DNA of 64,000 bases, taken from NCBI RefSeq assembly GCF_001263415.1, contig NZ_LGTE01000002.1, positions 1-64,000 on the forward strand, in the 5' to 3' direction. Positions within the stretch are counted from its first letter, which is position 1; each line of letters begins with the position of its first letter. The notes below the pieces were generated by a model. It did not search any database, was not told where the DNA came from, and saw only the letters and a list, made by a program, of their open reading frames with translations. This document shows positions 7,405 to 17,136 of this stretch, piece by piece. Origin of the DNA: Thermincola ferriacetica (lineage in GTDB: Bacteria > Bacillota > Thermincolia > Thermincolales > Thermincolaceae). The position numbers and the translations under genes were made by a program.

Positions 7405-8985
7405 ATGGCAGCAGGGTTCTTGGACACAATTAATTCTGATTTACAGGCTGTGGAGGCAATTATAAATAAAGCCTTTAAAATAAAACCGGGTTACATCGGG
7501 AATTTTGCCCGTATTGACGATGATTATCCGGTGAAATATTTACATCCGGCAGTTATTATTTTAACGGGGCGTATGTTTGGACTTTATGAAGAAAAGCTTT
7601 ATTCGATGGCCGCCATTATCCAGTTTATCTATCTTGCGGCAAATGTTCATTTTAGAATACCTGATTATGATCCGGACCCTGCTGAAACCGATGTGAAAGA
7701 TGGTGTCCAGTACCCGGTTTTGGTAGGGGACTATTTATATGGCCGGTTCTTTACTACACTATGTAAAGGACAGATAATCCACTTACTGGAGCCCCTTGCG
7801 GATATCATCTGTGAGATGAACGTTGGGGGTATTTTACGGACCCAAAATTACCAATCCAGAGAAGAAAAACTGGTTGTCATTGAAAAAGAATCAGCGTCTC
7901 TGCTCAGGGAAGGCTGCCGGTTGACAGGCAGTCTGGCGGGAGTTTCTGCGCAAGACTTGGACAATATCGGTAATTTCGGGTACAATATAGGAATGGGGTA
8001 TGGGATGCTGGAAAGGAATTTCCCGCTGGAGGAGGCCCAGGAGTACTTCAACCGTGCCATTGACATTTTACGGCATTCATTTTCCGCTTCCAAAGCCAGG
8101 GATACTTTGTTGGAGCTTGTTCAGTCGCTTATTAAAGGCGAAACAAAGGTAAAATTAAAGAAGTACGGGCCGACTTTGGAACAGGCGGGGGACAAAAAGG
8201 ATATCAATGACCCTATAGTGCCTCCATATTATAAAAACAAAGAGGAATATGTACATGATATTTTTTCTAAGATTGCCGGAAAATATGACTTTCTGAACAC
8301 TGTATTAAGCATTAACCGGGATAAATATTGGCGTAAGTTTACGGTGGGGAAGACGGGCCTGAAGCCGGGCGGCCGGGCTCTTGATGTTTGTTGCGGTACG
8401 GGCATGCTTACCCTTGAACTGGCCAAGGCAGCCGGACCGGTAGGGAAAGTAGTGGGTTTGGACTTTTGCGGTGATATGCTGCAAATAGCCGGGAAAAACA
8501 TAACAAATACCCCTTATATCAAAAATATCGAATTTATCCAGGGAAATGCTATGGATTTACCTTTTCCCGACAATTACTTTGATTGTGCGACCATCGGTTT
8601 TGGTTTGCGCAATGTTCCCGATATGCGCCAAGCCATCAGGGAAATGATGCGGGTGGTGAAACCGGGGGGCAGGGTTGTTTCATTGGAATTTGCCAAACCC
8701 ACCGTACCTGGTTTCAGGCAAATATATAATTTTTATTTCCGTCACTGGGTTCCATTTTTGGGTAAATTAGGTGTTGGAGTGGACGGGCCCTATAATTATT
8801 TGCATAAATCGTGGACTGTTTTTCCGCACCAAAAAGAGGTAAGGGATATATTTGAGGAAATAGGCTTGAGCGGCGCCGAGTATTTTGAGCTTACCGGCGG
8901 AGTGGTGGCAGTTCACGTAGGTGTTAAACCTGCGATCAATCATGGCACACACGATGATGTTGCAGTTTCCCGGGAAGAACGGTGA
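7405..8985 (+). CDS. Degenerate polyprenyl synthase fused to MenG methyltransferase
   Basis: 526 residues in two parts. Residues ~276-515 are a UbiE/MenG class I methyltransferase (SAM motif LDVCCGTG at 326-333; GFGLRNVPDMRQAIREMMRVVKPGGR), which methylates demethylmenaquinone. Residues 1-~245 resemble an all-helical trans-prenyl diphosphate synthase or HepS small subunit: AAIIQFIYLAANVHF sits where the first aspartate-rich motif should be, and YPVLVGDYLYGRFF matches the family's GD motif. DDxxD is replaced by VHFRIPDYD (81-89), and the second Asp-rich motif is absent, so catalysis by this half is unlikely. ATG 7405 follows GGGAGG. It heads the menaquinone block. Confidence 0.85.
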   Translation: MAAGFLDTINSDLQAVEAIINKAFKIKPGYIGNFARIDDDYPVKYLHPAVIILTGRMFGLYEEKLYSMAAIIQFIYLAANVHFRIPDYDPDPAETDVKDGVQYPVLVGDYLYGRFFTTLCKGQIIHLLEPLADIICEMNVGGILRTQNYQSREEKLVVIEKESASLLREGCRLTGSLAGVSAQDLDNIGNFGYNIGMGYGMLERNFPLEEAQEYFNRAIDILRHSFSASKARDTLLELVQSLIKGETKVKLKKYGPTLEQAGDKKDINDPIVPPYYKNKEEYVHDIFSKIAGKYDFLNTVLSINRDKYWRKFTVGKTGLKPGGRALDVCCGTGMLTLELAKAAGPVGKVVGLDFCGDMLQIAGKNITNTPYIKNIEFIQGNAMDLPFPDNYFDCATIGFGLRNVPDMRQAIREMMRVVKPGGRVVSLEFAKPTVPGFRQIYNFYFRHWVPFLGKLGVGVDGPYNYLHKSWTVFPHQKEVRDIFEEIGLSGAEYFELTGGVVAVHVGVKPAINHGTHDDVAVSREER

Positions 8986-9021
8986 AGTTACAGTAATTAT
9001 ACGCTAGAAAGTGGGAGAGCT

Positions 9022-9894
9022 ATGTTAGTAAAAAAAGTAAGAACTTTTGGTGAAATGATCAAGTTTGAACATACTGTTTTCGCTTTACCCTTCGCTTATT
9101 TGGGAGCTTTTTTTGCTCATAAAGGTATTCCCGCGGCCAGCGACCTTTTTTGGATTACCATGGCTATGGTTGGCGCCAGAACGGCTGCCATGTCATTAAA
9201 CCGCCTCATCGACCGACATATAGATGCGAAAAACCCGCGTACAGCACAGCGGCATCTTCCTCAGGGGTTGATTACCGTCAAGGAGGTATGGTTATATATT
9301 ATCCTTTCTTTTGCTTTATTATTAGTATCGGCATGGCAGTTGAATCCTTTGCATCTGACTGTCCCCCTGACGGTTAAACTGATGCCGATTGCAGTTTTTT
9401 TTCTTTCCTTTTATTCTTTTACCAAGCGTTTTACATGGTTATGCCACATTGTACTGGGCATTTCCATTGGATTGGCCCCTGTTGGTTCCTGGGTTGGCAT
9501 AACCGGTCGCATAGAATTTCCGGCCATCCTGCTGGGGTTGGCAGTGGCAACCTGGATAGCCGGTTTTGACGTTATTTATGCCTGTCAGGACGTGGAATTT
9601 GACCGCCGGGAAAACCTTTACTCTATACCTGTACGTTTTGGCATCCGGGCGGCATTATGGATTTCCAACGGGTTGCATATTCTGACCATGGTTTTTTTAG
9701 TTTGGGTAGGAATCAGTTTACATTTGGAGATTTTCTACTGGCTAGGCATAGCTGTTTCAACAATAATTTTGGTATATGAGCATTCCATTGTTTCGCCAAC
9801 GGATTTATCCAGGCTGAATGTGGCATTTTTTAATATGAACGGTATCCTCAGCGTAATACTGTTTCTTTTTACTCTGATCAATTACTTTCATTAA
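9022..9894 (+). CDS. mqnP: MqnP-like UbiA prenyltransferase
   Basis: A polytopic membrane prenyltransferase of the UbiA family, 290 residues with about 8 hydrophobic segments. The first metal/diphosphate motif is NRLIDRHIDAKNPRT; the second is in DVEFDRRENLYSIP, near DVIYACQD. In this neighbourhood (mqnE, mqnA, mqnC) it most likely attaches the polyprenyl chain to the futalosine-pathway naphthoquinone precursor. The ribosome site is GTGGGAGAG before ATG. Confidence 0.9.
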   Translation: MLVKKVRTFGEMIKFEHTVFALPFAYLGAFFAHKGIPAASDLFWITMAMVGARTAAMSLNRLIDRHIDAKNPRTAQRHLPQGLITVKEVWLYIILSFALLLVSAWQLNPLHLTVPLTVKLMPIAVFFLSFYSFTKRFTWLCHIVLGISIGLAPVGSWVGITGRIEFPAILLGLAVATWIAGFDVIYACQDVEFDRRENLYSIPVRFGIRAALWISNGLHILTMVFLVWVGISLHLEIFYWLGIAVSTIILVYEHSIVSPTDLSRLNVAFFNMNGILSVILFLFTLINYFH

Positions 9895-9932
9895 TTCAAA
9901 TATTGCAAATGCTCAAGTCTGGGGGGAAGAAA

Positions 9933-11036
9933 TTGAATAGTTTATTTGCAAACAGTGAATTAGCCGGTATTGCGGAGAAAGTTGAGAAAGGTGAACGCCT
10001 GAGCAGGGAAGACGGTATCCGGCTGATGAAGTCCAATGATCTGTTAACTATCGGTTATATGGCTGACCTGGTCAGAAAGAGAAAAAACGGGGACTATGCC
10101 TATTTTATTGTAAACAGGCATGTGAACCATACCAATATATGTGAAAACCTATGTAAGTTATGCGCTTTTGGCAAAAAACCGGATGATCCCGATGCATATA
10201 CCTTGACCATTGAGGAAATTGAAGAAAAAGCCCGGGAATGCCAGGGGCAGCGCATTTCGGAATTCCATATAGTGGGGGGGCTCAACCCCAAGTTAAGGCT
10301 TGAATATTTTGAGGAAATGCTGCGCAGGGTGAAAAAGATACTTCCGAATACGGTAATCAAGGCTTTTACTGCTGTTGAAATCGATTATTTCGCCCGCACG
10401 GAAAACCTTTCCGTTGAGGATGTCTTACGCCGCTTGCAGAAAGCAGGGTTGGATTCCCTGCCGGGCGGTGGAGCAGAGATATTCAGCCCAAGGGTACGCA
10501 AGCATATTTGTGAGAAAAAAATCAGCGGTGAGCGCTGGCTGGAAGTGCATGAGACCGCGCACCGGATAGGGATGCGCACCAATGCCACCATGTTGTACGG
10601 ACACATAGAAACGGCTGAAGAGAGAATTGATCACCTGATCAAATTAAGAGAGTTGCAGGATAAAACCGGCGGATTCCTCGCTTTTATAGGACTCGCTTTT
10701 CATCCTAAAAACACCGGTTTGGAAGAATTAAATCTAAGCCGGACCACGGGTTATGATGATATTAAAGTATTGGCTGTAGCCAGGTTAATGCTTGATAATT
10801 TTGACCATATCAAAGCTTATTGGATTATGATTGGCCCGAAACTGGCCCAGGTTTCCCTGGCATTTGGGGTAGATGATATCGATGGGACCGTTGTAGAAGA
10901 AAAGATTACCCATTCGGCCGGCGCGGATACCGGACAGTCAATGACTAAAGCTGAATTGGTCAACATGATTAAAGCTGCAGGCAGAATCCCGGCGGAAAGG
11001 GATACACTGTACACTATCCTGGAGGAGGGCTTCTAG
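9933..11036 (+). CDS. mqnE: Aminofutalosine synthase (MqnE)
   Basis: Radical-SAM enzyme that joins SAM and the MqnA product to make 6-amino-6-deoxyfutalosine. The cluster motif is CENLCKLC (Cx3Cx2C), in NHTNICENLCKLCAFGKKPDDPDAY. Other family motifs are SLPGGGAEIFSPRVR and ATMLYGHIETAEERI. TTG at 9933 is preferred because GGGGGGAA sits 5 bases upstream; ATG 9909 would add eight residues. Its stop overlaps the GTG of mqnA by one base. Confidence 0.95.
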   Translation: MNSLFANSELAGIAEKVEKGERLSREDGIRLMKSNDLLTIGYMADLVRKRKNGDYAYFIVNRHVNHTNICENLCKLCAFGKKPDDPDAYTLTIEEIEEKARECQGQRISEFHIVGGLNPKLRLEYFEEMLRRVKKILPNTVIKAFTAVEIDYFARTENLSVEDVLRRLQKAGLDSLPGGGAEIFSPRVRKHICEKKISGERWLEVHETAHRIGMRTNATMLYGHIETAEERIDHLIKLRELQDKTGGFLAFIGLAFHPKNTGLEELNLSRTTGYDDIKVLAVARLMLDNFDHIKAYWIMIGPKLAQVSLAFGVDDIDGTVVEEKITHSAGADTGQSMTKAELVNMIKAAGRIPAERDTLYTILEEGF

Positions 11037-11887
11037 TGAAAAAAATTCGGATAGGGTATATAGAGTACCTGAACTGCTTACCGATATATTATGCGCTGGA
11101 AGAGGGAACTGTCAAATTGGAGGCTAAATTGGTGAAGGGTCCTCCTACGAAGTTAAACCGCATGTTTCTGGAGGGCCAACTGGATATTACTCCTATTTCC
11201 TCTATAGAATATGCAAGAAATCCCGACAAGGTAGTCATACTGCCCGATATTTCCATTAGCGCAGACGGTAATGTGGAAAGTATATTTCTTTTCAGCAAAA
11301 TCCCCGTAACGGAACTAGAAGGGCATACTGTCGCCTTGACCACATCTTCTGCCACATCGGTAGTTTTGTTGAAGATTCTTTTTGACCATTACTACCATGT
11401 AAAGGTAAACTACGTGGACCGTAAACCCGACCTGCCGACCATGTTAAAAAATACCGCAGCGGCATTGCTCATCGGTGATGATGCTATTTTGGCCAGGGAA
11501 AAGTATAAAGAGCTGGCGGGGCAGCCTCTCATTGTAACTGACCTGGGCGAAGTGTGGAAGAAATTTACCGGGATGAAGATGGTTTATGCTCTTTGGGTAA
11601 TCAGGCAGGGATTCGTAGATGACAACCCGGGTGAAACGGCAGAAATTGCGGGTATTTTCCGGAAAGCAAAAGAAATAGGCCTAAATAGCCTTGATTTGCT
11701 GGCGGGCAAAGCCGCTGAACATTATAACCTGCCCAAAGAACTTTTTGACCATTACTATGAAACTATTCGCTATGATTTCGGTGAAGAGGAACAAACCGCT
11801 TTGCTGACCTATTATGATTATGCATATAAAAGCGGGCTCATTCCCGAACGGGTGAAATTAAGAATTTGGGGTGAAAACATTGGGTAA
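11036..11887 (+). CDS. mqnA: Chorismate dehydratase (MqnA)
   Basis: Periplasmic-binding-protein-fold enzyme (283 residues) that dehydrates chorismate to 3-[(1-carboxyvinyl)oxy]benzoate, the first step of the futalosine pathway. Typical motifs are IGYIEYLNCLPIYYAL, LEGQLDITPISSIEYA and LTTSSATSVVLLKIL. GTG start, coupled to mqnE; the 3' end overlaps mqnC. The aro genes elsewhere in this window supply its substrate. Confidence 0.95.
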   Translation: MKKIRIGYIEYLNCLPIYYALEEGTVKLEAKLVKGPPTKLNRMFLEGQLDITPISSIEYARNPDKVVILPDISISADGNVESIFLFSKIPVTELEGHTVALTTSSATSVVLLKILFDHYYHVKVNYVDRKPDLPTMLKNTAAALLIGDDAILAREKYKELAGQPLIVTDLGEVWKKFTGMKMVYALWVIRQGFVDDNPGETAEIAGIFRKAKEIGLNSLDLLAGKAAEHYNLPKELFDHYYETIRYDFGEEEQTALLTYYDYAYKSGLIPERVKLRIWGENIG

Positions 11888-12953
11888 TTCTGTTATGCCT
11901 ATCCTGGAAAAGGCGTTAGCCGGGGGCAGGTTGGAAAAAGATGACATAGTGGACTTGTTTAATTCGAACGAACTGCTTCTCATAGGTAGGGCTGCGGATT
12001 TAATCAGAAAGAAACTGCACCCGGAGAATATTGTAACATTTGTTATTGACCGCAATATCAATTATACCAATGTATGCCGGACCCGATGCCGCTTTTGTGC
12101 TTTTTACAGAAACGAAAACGACCCCGATGCTTACGTGTTATCTATAGAAGAAATTTATGATAAAATCCAGGAAACCGTTGATTGCGGCGGGACACAAATC
12201 CTTATGCAGGGTGGACTGCATCCGGGCCTTCCCTTGGATTTTTACACTGATATGTTAAAGAAAATAAAGGAGCGGTTTCCCCATATTCACCTGCATTCCT
12301 TTTCCCCACCGGAAATAATCCATATTTCCAGGATATCGGGACTGAGCGTGCAGGAGGTGCTGGAAAAATTGCGGGCAGCCGGGCTTGATTCTATTCCCGG
12401 AGGAGGAGCTGAAATCCTCGATAACCGGGTCAGACAGTATATCAGTCCGCACAAGATTTCCTGGGAACAGTGGATTGACGTAATGAAGACGGCTCATAAA
12501 ATGGGCATGAAAACTACTGCCACCATGATGTTCGGCAGCGTGGAAACATATGAGGAGCGGGCCAATCATTTAATACGGCTGCGGGAAGCTCAGGACGAAA
12601 CTGGGGGTTTCCGAGCCTTTATTCCCTGGAGTTTTCAACCGGCCAATACCGCATTGGGTGGGGAACCTACTACGGGTGTGGAATACCTAAAGACCCTGGC
12701 AATTTCCCGTCTGGTACTGGATAACATACCAAATTTGCAGGCTTCCTGGGTTACCCAGGGCGCCAAAATGGCCCAGGTATCTTTAAGCTTTGGCGCCAAT
12801 GATTTTGGCGGGACAATGCTGGAGGAAAATGTAGTCAGAGCGGCCGGAGTAAGTTACCACGTACCTATGGATGAAATTATCCATGCCATCAAAGACGCCG
12901 GTTTTACTCCGGCTCAGCGGGATACGGGGTATAATATATTAAAGTATTATTGA
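11880..12953 (+). CDS. mqnC: Dehypoxanthine futalosine cyclase (MqnC)
   Basis: Radical-SAM enzyme forming cyclic dehypoxanthine futalosine. The cluster motif is CRTRCRFC in NYTNVCRTRCRFCAFYRNENDPDAY; SIPGGGAEILDNRVR is also conserved. It is a paralogue of mqnE but has the MqnC-type CxxxCxxCAFYR signature. TTG 11880 is preferred because GGGGTGA is correctly spaced before it; GTG 11871 is an alternative with no spacing to its site. mqnB and mqnD are not in the window. Confidence 0.93.
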   Translation: MGNSVMPILEKALAGGRLEKDDIVDLFNSNELLLIGRAADLIRKKLHPENIVTFVIDRNINYTNVCRTRCRFCAFYRNENDPDAYVLSIEEIYDKIQETVDCGGTQILMQGGLHPGLPLDFYTDMLKKIKERFPHIHLHSFSPPEIIHISRISGLSVQEVLEKLRAAGLDSIPGGGAEILDNRVRQYISPHKISWEQWIDVMKTAHKMGMKTTATMMFGSVETYEERANHLIRLREAQDETGGFRAFIPWSFQPANTALGGEPTTGVEYLKTLAISRLVLDNIPNLQASWVTQGAKMAQVSLSFGANDFGGTMLEENVVRAAGVSYHVPMDEIIHAIKDAGFTPAQRDTGYNILKYY

Positions 12954-12987
12954 AATGGTTCATTAAAATATGGGAGGAGAAAAAGTA

Positions 12988-13200
12988 ATGACCGCTTTTG
13001 GTTTAATTAGTGTGGGTATTCCCGAGTTGATATTGGTTCTGGTAATAGTCTTAATTATTTTTGGCCCCGGTAAGCTGCCCAAAATAGGTAAGGCTTTGGG
13101 AGAAGCCCTTGGCGGGTTTAAAAAGGCGGCTAATGCAAAATTTGATGAAGATGAAAAGACTAAGAAAAAAGAAGAGGATAGTGAAAGCACGAGTCATTAA
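12988..13200 (+). CDS. tatA: TatA twin-arginine translocase pore subunit
   Basis: A 70-residue protein with one N-terminal membrane helix (GIPELILVLVIVLIIFGPGKLP), the conserved FGPGKLP hinge and an amphipathic helix (IGKALGEALGGFKKA), then a charged tail. ATG 12988 follows GGGAGGAG. It pairs with tatC 24 bases downstream, forming a minimal TatAC system for folded, cofactor-bearing exoproteins. Confidence 0.95.
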   Translation: MTAFGLISVGIPELILVLVIVLIIFGPGKLPKIGKALGEALGGFKKAANAKFDEDEKTKKKEEDSESTSH

Positions 13201-13223
13201 ACCCTTATTAGGAGGAGTATTGC

Positions 13224-14213
13224 ATGGACGAAAAGAGGATGCCTATCCTCAAACATCTGGAAGAATTAAGGCGGGTTCTGATCATCAGTTTTCTTTCTAT
13301 TATTCCTACTTCAGTGGTTTGCTGGTTCTACCGGAAAGAGCTATTGCATTTGTTAACCCGTCCTGTGGACAGACTGCATTACAAACTGGTTTATATTGGC
13401 CCAACGGAAGCATTTATCGCCAATATCAAGATTGCTGTTATCGGTGGAATTATTTTAGCATCGCCTGTAATCATGTGGCAGGTTTGGAGTTTCATCTTAC
13501 CTGCCCTGACTAGAAACGAAAAACGCGCGGTTATTATCATCATGCCGATCTCCATTTTGTTGTTTGTGACGGGCGTTGTTTTCGGTTACCTGACAGTGTT
13601 CAACTTCGGGATAGAATTTCTGTTGGGATTTGGCGGTGAAGGACTGGAACCTATGCTGTCTCTCAGCAAATACCTGTCCTTTGCTTTTTGGTTCTTGCTT
13701 CCCTTTGGACTGATTTTTGAAATGCCCCTGGTGATTTTGTTTCTCACCAGGTTGGGTTTGGTTACGCCCCAGTTTTTGGCGAAAAACCGCCGGTTTGCCC
13801 TGCTCATAATCTTTATAATCTCTGCTGTGGTTACTCCGACCACCGATATGGTTTCTCAGTTCGCTATGGCAGGCCCAATGTATGTTCTTTATGAAATAAG
13901 CATATGGATATCCAGGTTTATGAAAGCTAAAAAGCGCAAAGAGGAAGAAACAGGGATAGTCGAAGGAGTAAAGGAAGCAGAAGAAGTGGAGGAGGCAGAA
14001 AAGACCTGGGAAACACCTGGCGTTTCCGGCGATATATCAGATTCTTCTGCCGTTCAAAAGGGCGGGGAGCAGGAAGATACAACGGCCAACAACGTTAACG
14101 AAACATCAGCAGATGATGAAGTAACCATTCCCTTTATAGATGAAGACCCTAAAGAAAAACGTCTTAAAGACATATACAAAAATATAACGGAAAAGGGTAA
14201 TGGACCCGAGTAA
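13224..14213 (+). CDS. tatC: TatC translocase receptor with acidic tail
   Basis: A six-helix inner-membrane protein that recognises twin-arginine signal peptides. The family start MPILKHLEELRRVL and the PTEAFIANIKIA and VVTPTTDMVSQ motifs are present. The core ends near residue 235. About 95 further residues are Glu/Lys/Asp-rich and probably disordered, making this longer (329) than usual TatC (~250). The last 14 bases overlap the selB frame. Confidence 0.95.
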   Translation: MDEKRMPILKHLEELRRVLIISFLSIIPTSVVCWFYRKELLHLLTRPVDRLHYKLVYIGPTEAFIANIKIAVIGGIILASPVIMWQVWSFILPALTRNEKRAVIIIMPISILLFVTGVVFGYLTVFNFGIEFLLGFGGEGLEPMLSLSKYLSFAFWFLLPFGLIFEMPLVILFLTRLGLVTPQFLAKNRRFALLIIFIISAVVTPTTDMVSQFAMAGPMYVLYEISIWISRFMKAKKRKEEETGIVEGVKEAEEVEEAEKTWETPGVSGDISDSSAVQKGGEQEDTTANNVNETSADDEVTIPFIDEDPKEKRLKDIYKNITEKGNGPE

Positions 14214-16134
14214 GGGGATGTCTGGAAAAATGGGCAAGCATTTCATAATCGGAACCGCCGGTCACGTGGATCATGGCAAGACCATGTTGGTCAAAGCCAT
14301 GACCGGAAAAGACACGGACCGGCTGAAAGAGGAAAAAGAACGGGGTATTTCGATAGAACTGGGTTTTGCGCCCATCCGACTGCCCAGCGGCATTCAGGCC
14401 GGTATTGTGGATGTTCCCGGTCATGAAAGATTTATTAAAAACATGCTGGCCGGGGTAGGCGGGATGGACCTGGTCCTGTTGGTGATTGCCGCCGACGAAG
14501 GAGTGATGCCCCAAACCACTGAGCATTTGGATATTATCAAACTCCTGCAGGTACCGCAGGGTATCATTGTCATAAGCAAGATTGACCTGGTAGATGCCGA
14601 CTGGCTTGACCTGGTAGAAGAAGAAATCAAGGAAGCCGTCAAGGGTACCGTTTTTGACGGGGCTCCCGTGTTCAGGGTTTCTTCCACTACCGGTGAAGGA
14701 ATTCGGGAACTCCTGGATTATATAGACCAAATGGCGGCAAAAATGAAGGTGCGGCCATCGACGGGGTGGCCCAGGCTGGCCATCGACCGGGTTTTTACCA
14801 TAGCCGGTTTCGGCACCGTTGTTACGGGCACACTAATAGAGGGAAAGGTTAAAGTTGGCGATCCCCTGGAAATTTTACCCAAAGGGTTGGGGACCAGGGT
14901 GCGCAATATTCAGGTGCATGGCGAAAAAGTGAACGAAGCCTATGCCGGTCAAAGAGTGGCTCTGAATCTGGCCAATGTTGAGGTGGAAGAAGTACGGCGG
15001 GGTGATGTCCTGACTTGGCCGGGCAGGTTGAAACCAAGCCATAGAATTGATGTAAAACTACAGTTGCTGGAAAACGCCCGGCAACTTTCCCACAGGGCCC
15101 GGGTGCGCGTGCACATAGGAACCTCGGAAATTCTTGCCCGGATAATTCTACTGGATCGGGATGAGTTGAATCCCGGGGAAGTGGCTTATGCCCAGGTAGA
15201 ATGTGAGGAACCTATTGTAGCCGCAAAAGGGGACCGGTTCGTGATCAGGTCCTATTCCCCTATGCACACTATTGGCGGTGGGACGGTAATTGATGCCAAC
15301 CCGGCGAAGCACAAGCGTTTCCGGCCAGATGTTATTGAGGCATTGGCTACCAAAGAAAAAGGTACTCCGGAAGAACTGGTTATTCAGGCTTTGGGCACGG
15401 CAGGTGCGGAACTCCTTGCCCACGAGGCTTTGGCCAAGGCAGCCGGAATTCCGGAAACAGAGTTGACGCCGGCTCTGGAAAGTTTAAAAAAAGCAGGGAA
15501 AATCAGGGTAATCAGTGTTGAAGGCAAGCAGTTTTATATTTCCGATGATAAGTTTCAGCAGTGGGCCCGGGACATTACCGGGGTTTTGGAAGAATACCAC
15601 AGGAAATTTCCCCTGCGTCCGGGTATGCCAAAGGAAGAAATCCGCTCCAGGTTCTTTCCGGGAATAAACAATAAGCTGTACAATGCCATTCTGCAGGTTT
15701 TCGAAGAGGAACAGAAATTTACCCTGACAGGCGATAGCTTGGCCCTATTTGGTTATGTTCCCCGCGTGGACCCGGAACAGGCCAAGGAGTTGGCCGCCGT
15801 CGCGGAACAATTTTTGCAAGGGGAATTCCAGCCGCCGGCCTGGAAAGATATGGTATTTACAGGTAAAGATATGGACCCGGAAGAAGTGTTAAACTACTTT
15901 GTTAACCAAAATATACTGGTTAAACTGGAAGACAACGTAATTTTGCACAGGGATGTTTTTGAAAAGGGCAAGCAGAAAATAATCGATTATTTAAAGGAAA
16001 AGGGTGAAATTACCCTGGCCGAGGCAAGGGACTTGTTGAACTCCTCCAGGAAATATATCTTGCCTTTCTTAAACCGCCTGGATAAAGAGAAGGTTACCAG
16101 GCGGGTTGAAGATAAAAGAATTCTTTATAAATAG
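14200..16134 (+). CDS. selB: SelB selenocysteine elongation factor
   Basis: Delivers Sec-tRNA to UGA codons with a SECIS hairpin. The EF-Tu-like GTPase has [19 protein letters not shown] and SKIDL. Beta-barrel domains follow, and the C-terminal ~250 residues are winged-helix repeats that bind SECIS. At 644 residues it is the normal length. Starts at 14200, 14218 or 14230 are possible; the first is listed and none has an ideal ribosome site. selA, selC and selD are not in the window. Its presence implies selenoproteins in this organism. Confidence 0.95.
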   Translation: MDPSKGMSGKMGKHFIIGTAGHVDHGKTMLVKAMTGKDTDRLKEEKERGISIELGFAPIRLPSGIQAGIVDVPGHERFIKNMLAGVGGMDLVLLVIAADEGVMPQTTEHLDIIKLLQVPQGIIVISKIDLVDADWLDLVEEEIKEAVKGTVFDGAPVFRVSSTTGEGIRELLDYIDQMAAKMKVRPSTGWPRLAIDRVFTIAGFGTVVTGTLIEGKVKVGDPLEILPKGLGTRVRNIQVHGEKVNEAYAGQRVALNLANVEVEEVRRGDVLTWPGRLKPSHRIDVKLQLLENARQLSHRARVRVHIGTSEILARIILLDRDELNPGEVAYAQVECEEPIVAAKGDRFVIRSYSPMHTIGGGTVIDANPAKHKRFRPDVIEALATKEKGTPEELVIQALGTAGAELLAHEALAKAAGIPETELTPALESLKKAGKIRVISVEGKQFYISDDKFQQWARDITGVLEEYHRKFPLRPGMPKEEIRSRFFPGINNKLYNAILQVFEEEQKFTLTGDSLALFGYVPRVDPEQAKELAAVAEQFLQGEFQPPAWKDMVFTGKDMDPEEVLNYFVNQNILVKLEDNVILHRDVFEKGKQKIIDYLKEKGEITLAEARDLLNSSRKYILPFLNRLDKEKVTRRVEDKRILYK

Positions 16135-16248
16135 ACGGATAACTATAAATAAGTTTTATTGGGGAAAACAAGGGTTTGGTTTATTATCACAGAATAATAA
16201 TTAAGATAATATCGTACTTTATTGCTGTATTTCCAGGGGGTGAAAAGC

Positions 16249-16830
16249 ATGTTTGCGGAAGTTGATGCCCGTAATTTAAACTGCCCTCAGCCTGTGATTA
16301 ATACTAAAAAGGCTTTGGATGAGATCGAATCGGGCACGGTAATTACAATAGTCAATAATGAAGCTGCTTTGCAAAACGTATTGACGCTGGCTAAAAATAT
16401 GGGTTGTGAAGTAGAGGTAGAACAAAAAGGGGAGGACTGGCACATTCAAATCACCAAGAAAGGTGAAGCGCTGGATTGCTCGGTTGTGACTACCAAGAAC
16501 GAAGTTGTTGTTTTTACCTCTGATGTTTTGGGCAGGGGAAACGATGAGCTTGGCGGAGTGTTAACCAAGGCGTTCTTCTATACCCTGGTTGAAAGCGAAG
16601 ACATTCCCCAAACCATTATCTTCCTTAATGCCGGCGTTAAGCTGACTTGTGAAGGGTCGCCCGTTATAGAGCACCTGCTGGCGCTGGAAAAAAGAGGGAC
16701 TGAAATTTTATCTTGCGGTACTTGTCTTGATTTCTTGAAATTGAAAGAGAAACTGTGTGTTGGACAGGTTACCAATATGTATACGGTTTGGGACAAGATG
16801 AATAAGGCCGATAAGGTTATCAACTTTTGA
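16249..16830 (+). CDS. yedF: YedF selenium-metabolism sulfurtransferase-like protein
   Basis: A 193-residue protein. Residues 1-~75 are a TusA/SirA-like domain with the key CPxP motif (NLNCPQPVINTKKAL). The rest is a DsrE-like domain with cysteines in LSCGTCLDFL. This two-domain form is the YedF type associated with selenium metabolism (possible selenium carriage to SelD). Its position after selB agrees. ATG 16249 follows AGGGGGTGA. Confidence 0.88.
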   Translation: MFAEVDARNLNCPQPVINTKKALDEIESGTVITIVNNEAALQNVLTLAKNMGCEVEVEQKGEDWHIQITKKGEALDCSVVTTKNEVVVFTSDVLGRGNDELGGVLTKAFFYTLVESEDIPQTIIFLNAGVKLTCEGSPVIEHLLALEKRGTEILSCGTCLDFLKLKEKLCVGQVTNMYTVWDKMNKADKVINF

Positions 16831-16835
16831 TGAAA

Positions 16836-16858
16836 AGCCCTGTAAACAGGGCTATTTA
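16836..16858 (+). terminator. yedF terminator
   Basis: AGCCCTGT pairs with ACAGGGCT around a 2-base loop, followed by ATTTAATT. The T run is weak. Confidence 0.6.
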
Positions 16859-16880
16859 ATTGTAGACAAAGCAAGAAAAG

Positions 16881-16999
16881 GGGAGGTTAAATGTTTTCCG
16901 GAGCGGGGCTTAAATCGTCCATCGGTCCGCGAGCCGCGTAAGCGGGAGCGGTTATCCGATGGAGACTTCGCCCAGAGCGGAGGAATCATTTAACCTCCC
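16881..16999. repeat. GGGAGGTTAAATG palindrome copy 1, interrupted
   Basis: Arms GGGAGGTTAAATG (16881-16893) and CATTTAACCTCCC (16987-16999) are identical to copies at 20688 and 43720. Compared with copy 3, bases 16907-16974 are an insertion inside the loop. It is flanked by GAGCGG at 16901-16906 and 16975-16980. The insert is itself an inverted repeat: CCATCGG/CCGATGG outside, CCGC/GCGG inside, and GGGC/GCCC at its ends. Confidence 0.8.
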
Positions 17000-17136
17000 T
17001 GAATCTTAAAATTTTAACCTTTGTCAACAGCACGGAGCGCGCCCGATAATTTAGCGGATTTCTGATATTTAGAAGGAAAATCGGCAACTTTTAGAGAATA
17101 AAAACTGCAGTAACCTCTGGAGGAGCGAAGCGTACT

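Noticed and set aside
16907-16974. tRNA-Sec (selC) near selB
   Set aside because: The hairpin has no acceptor/T-arm pattern, no TTCGA box and no TCA anticodon loop. It is an inverted-repeat insert instead.
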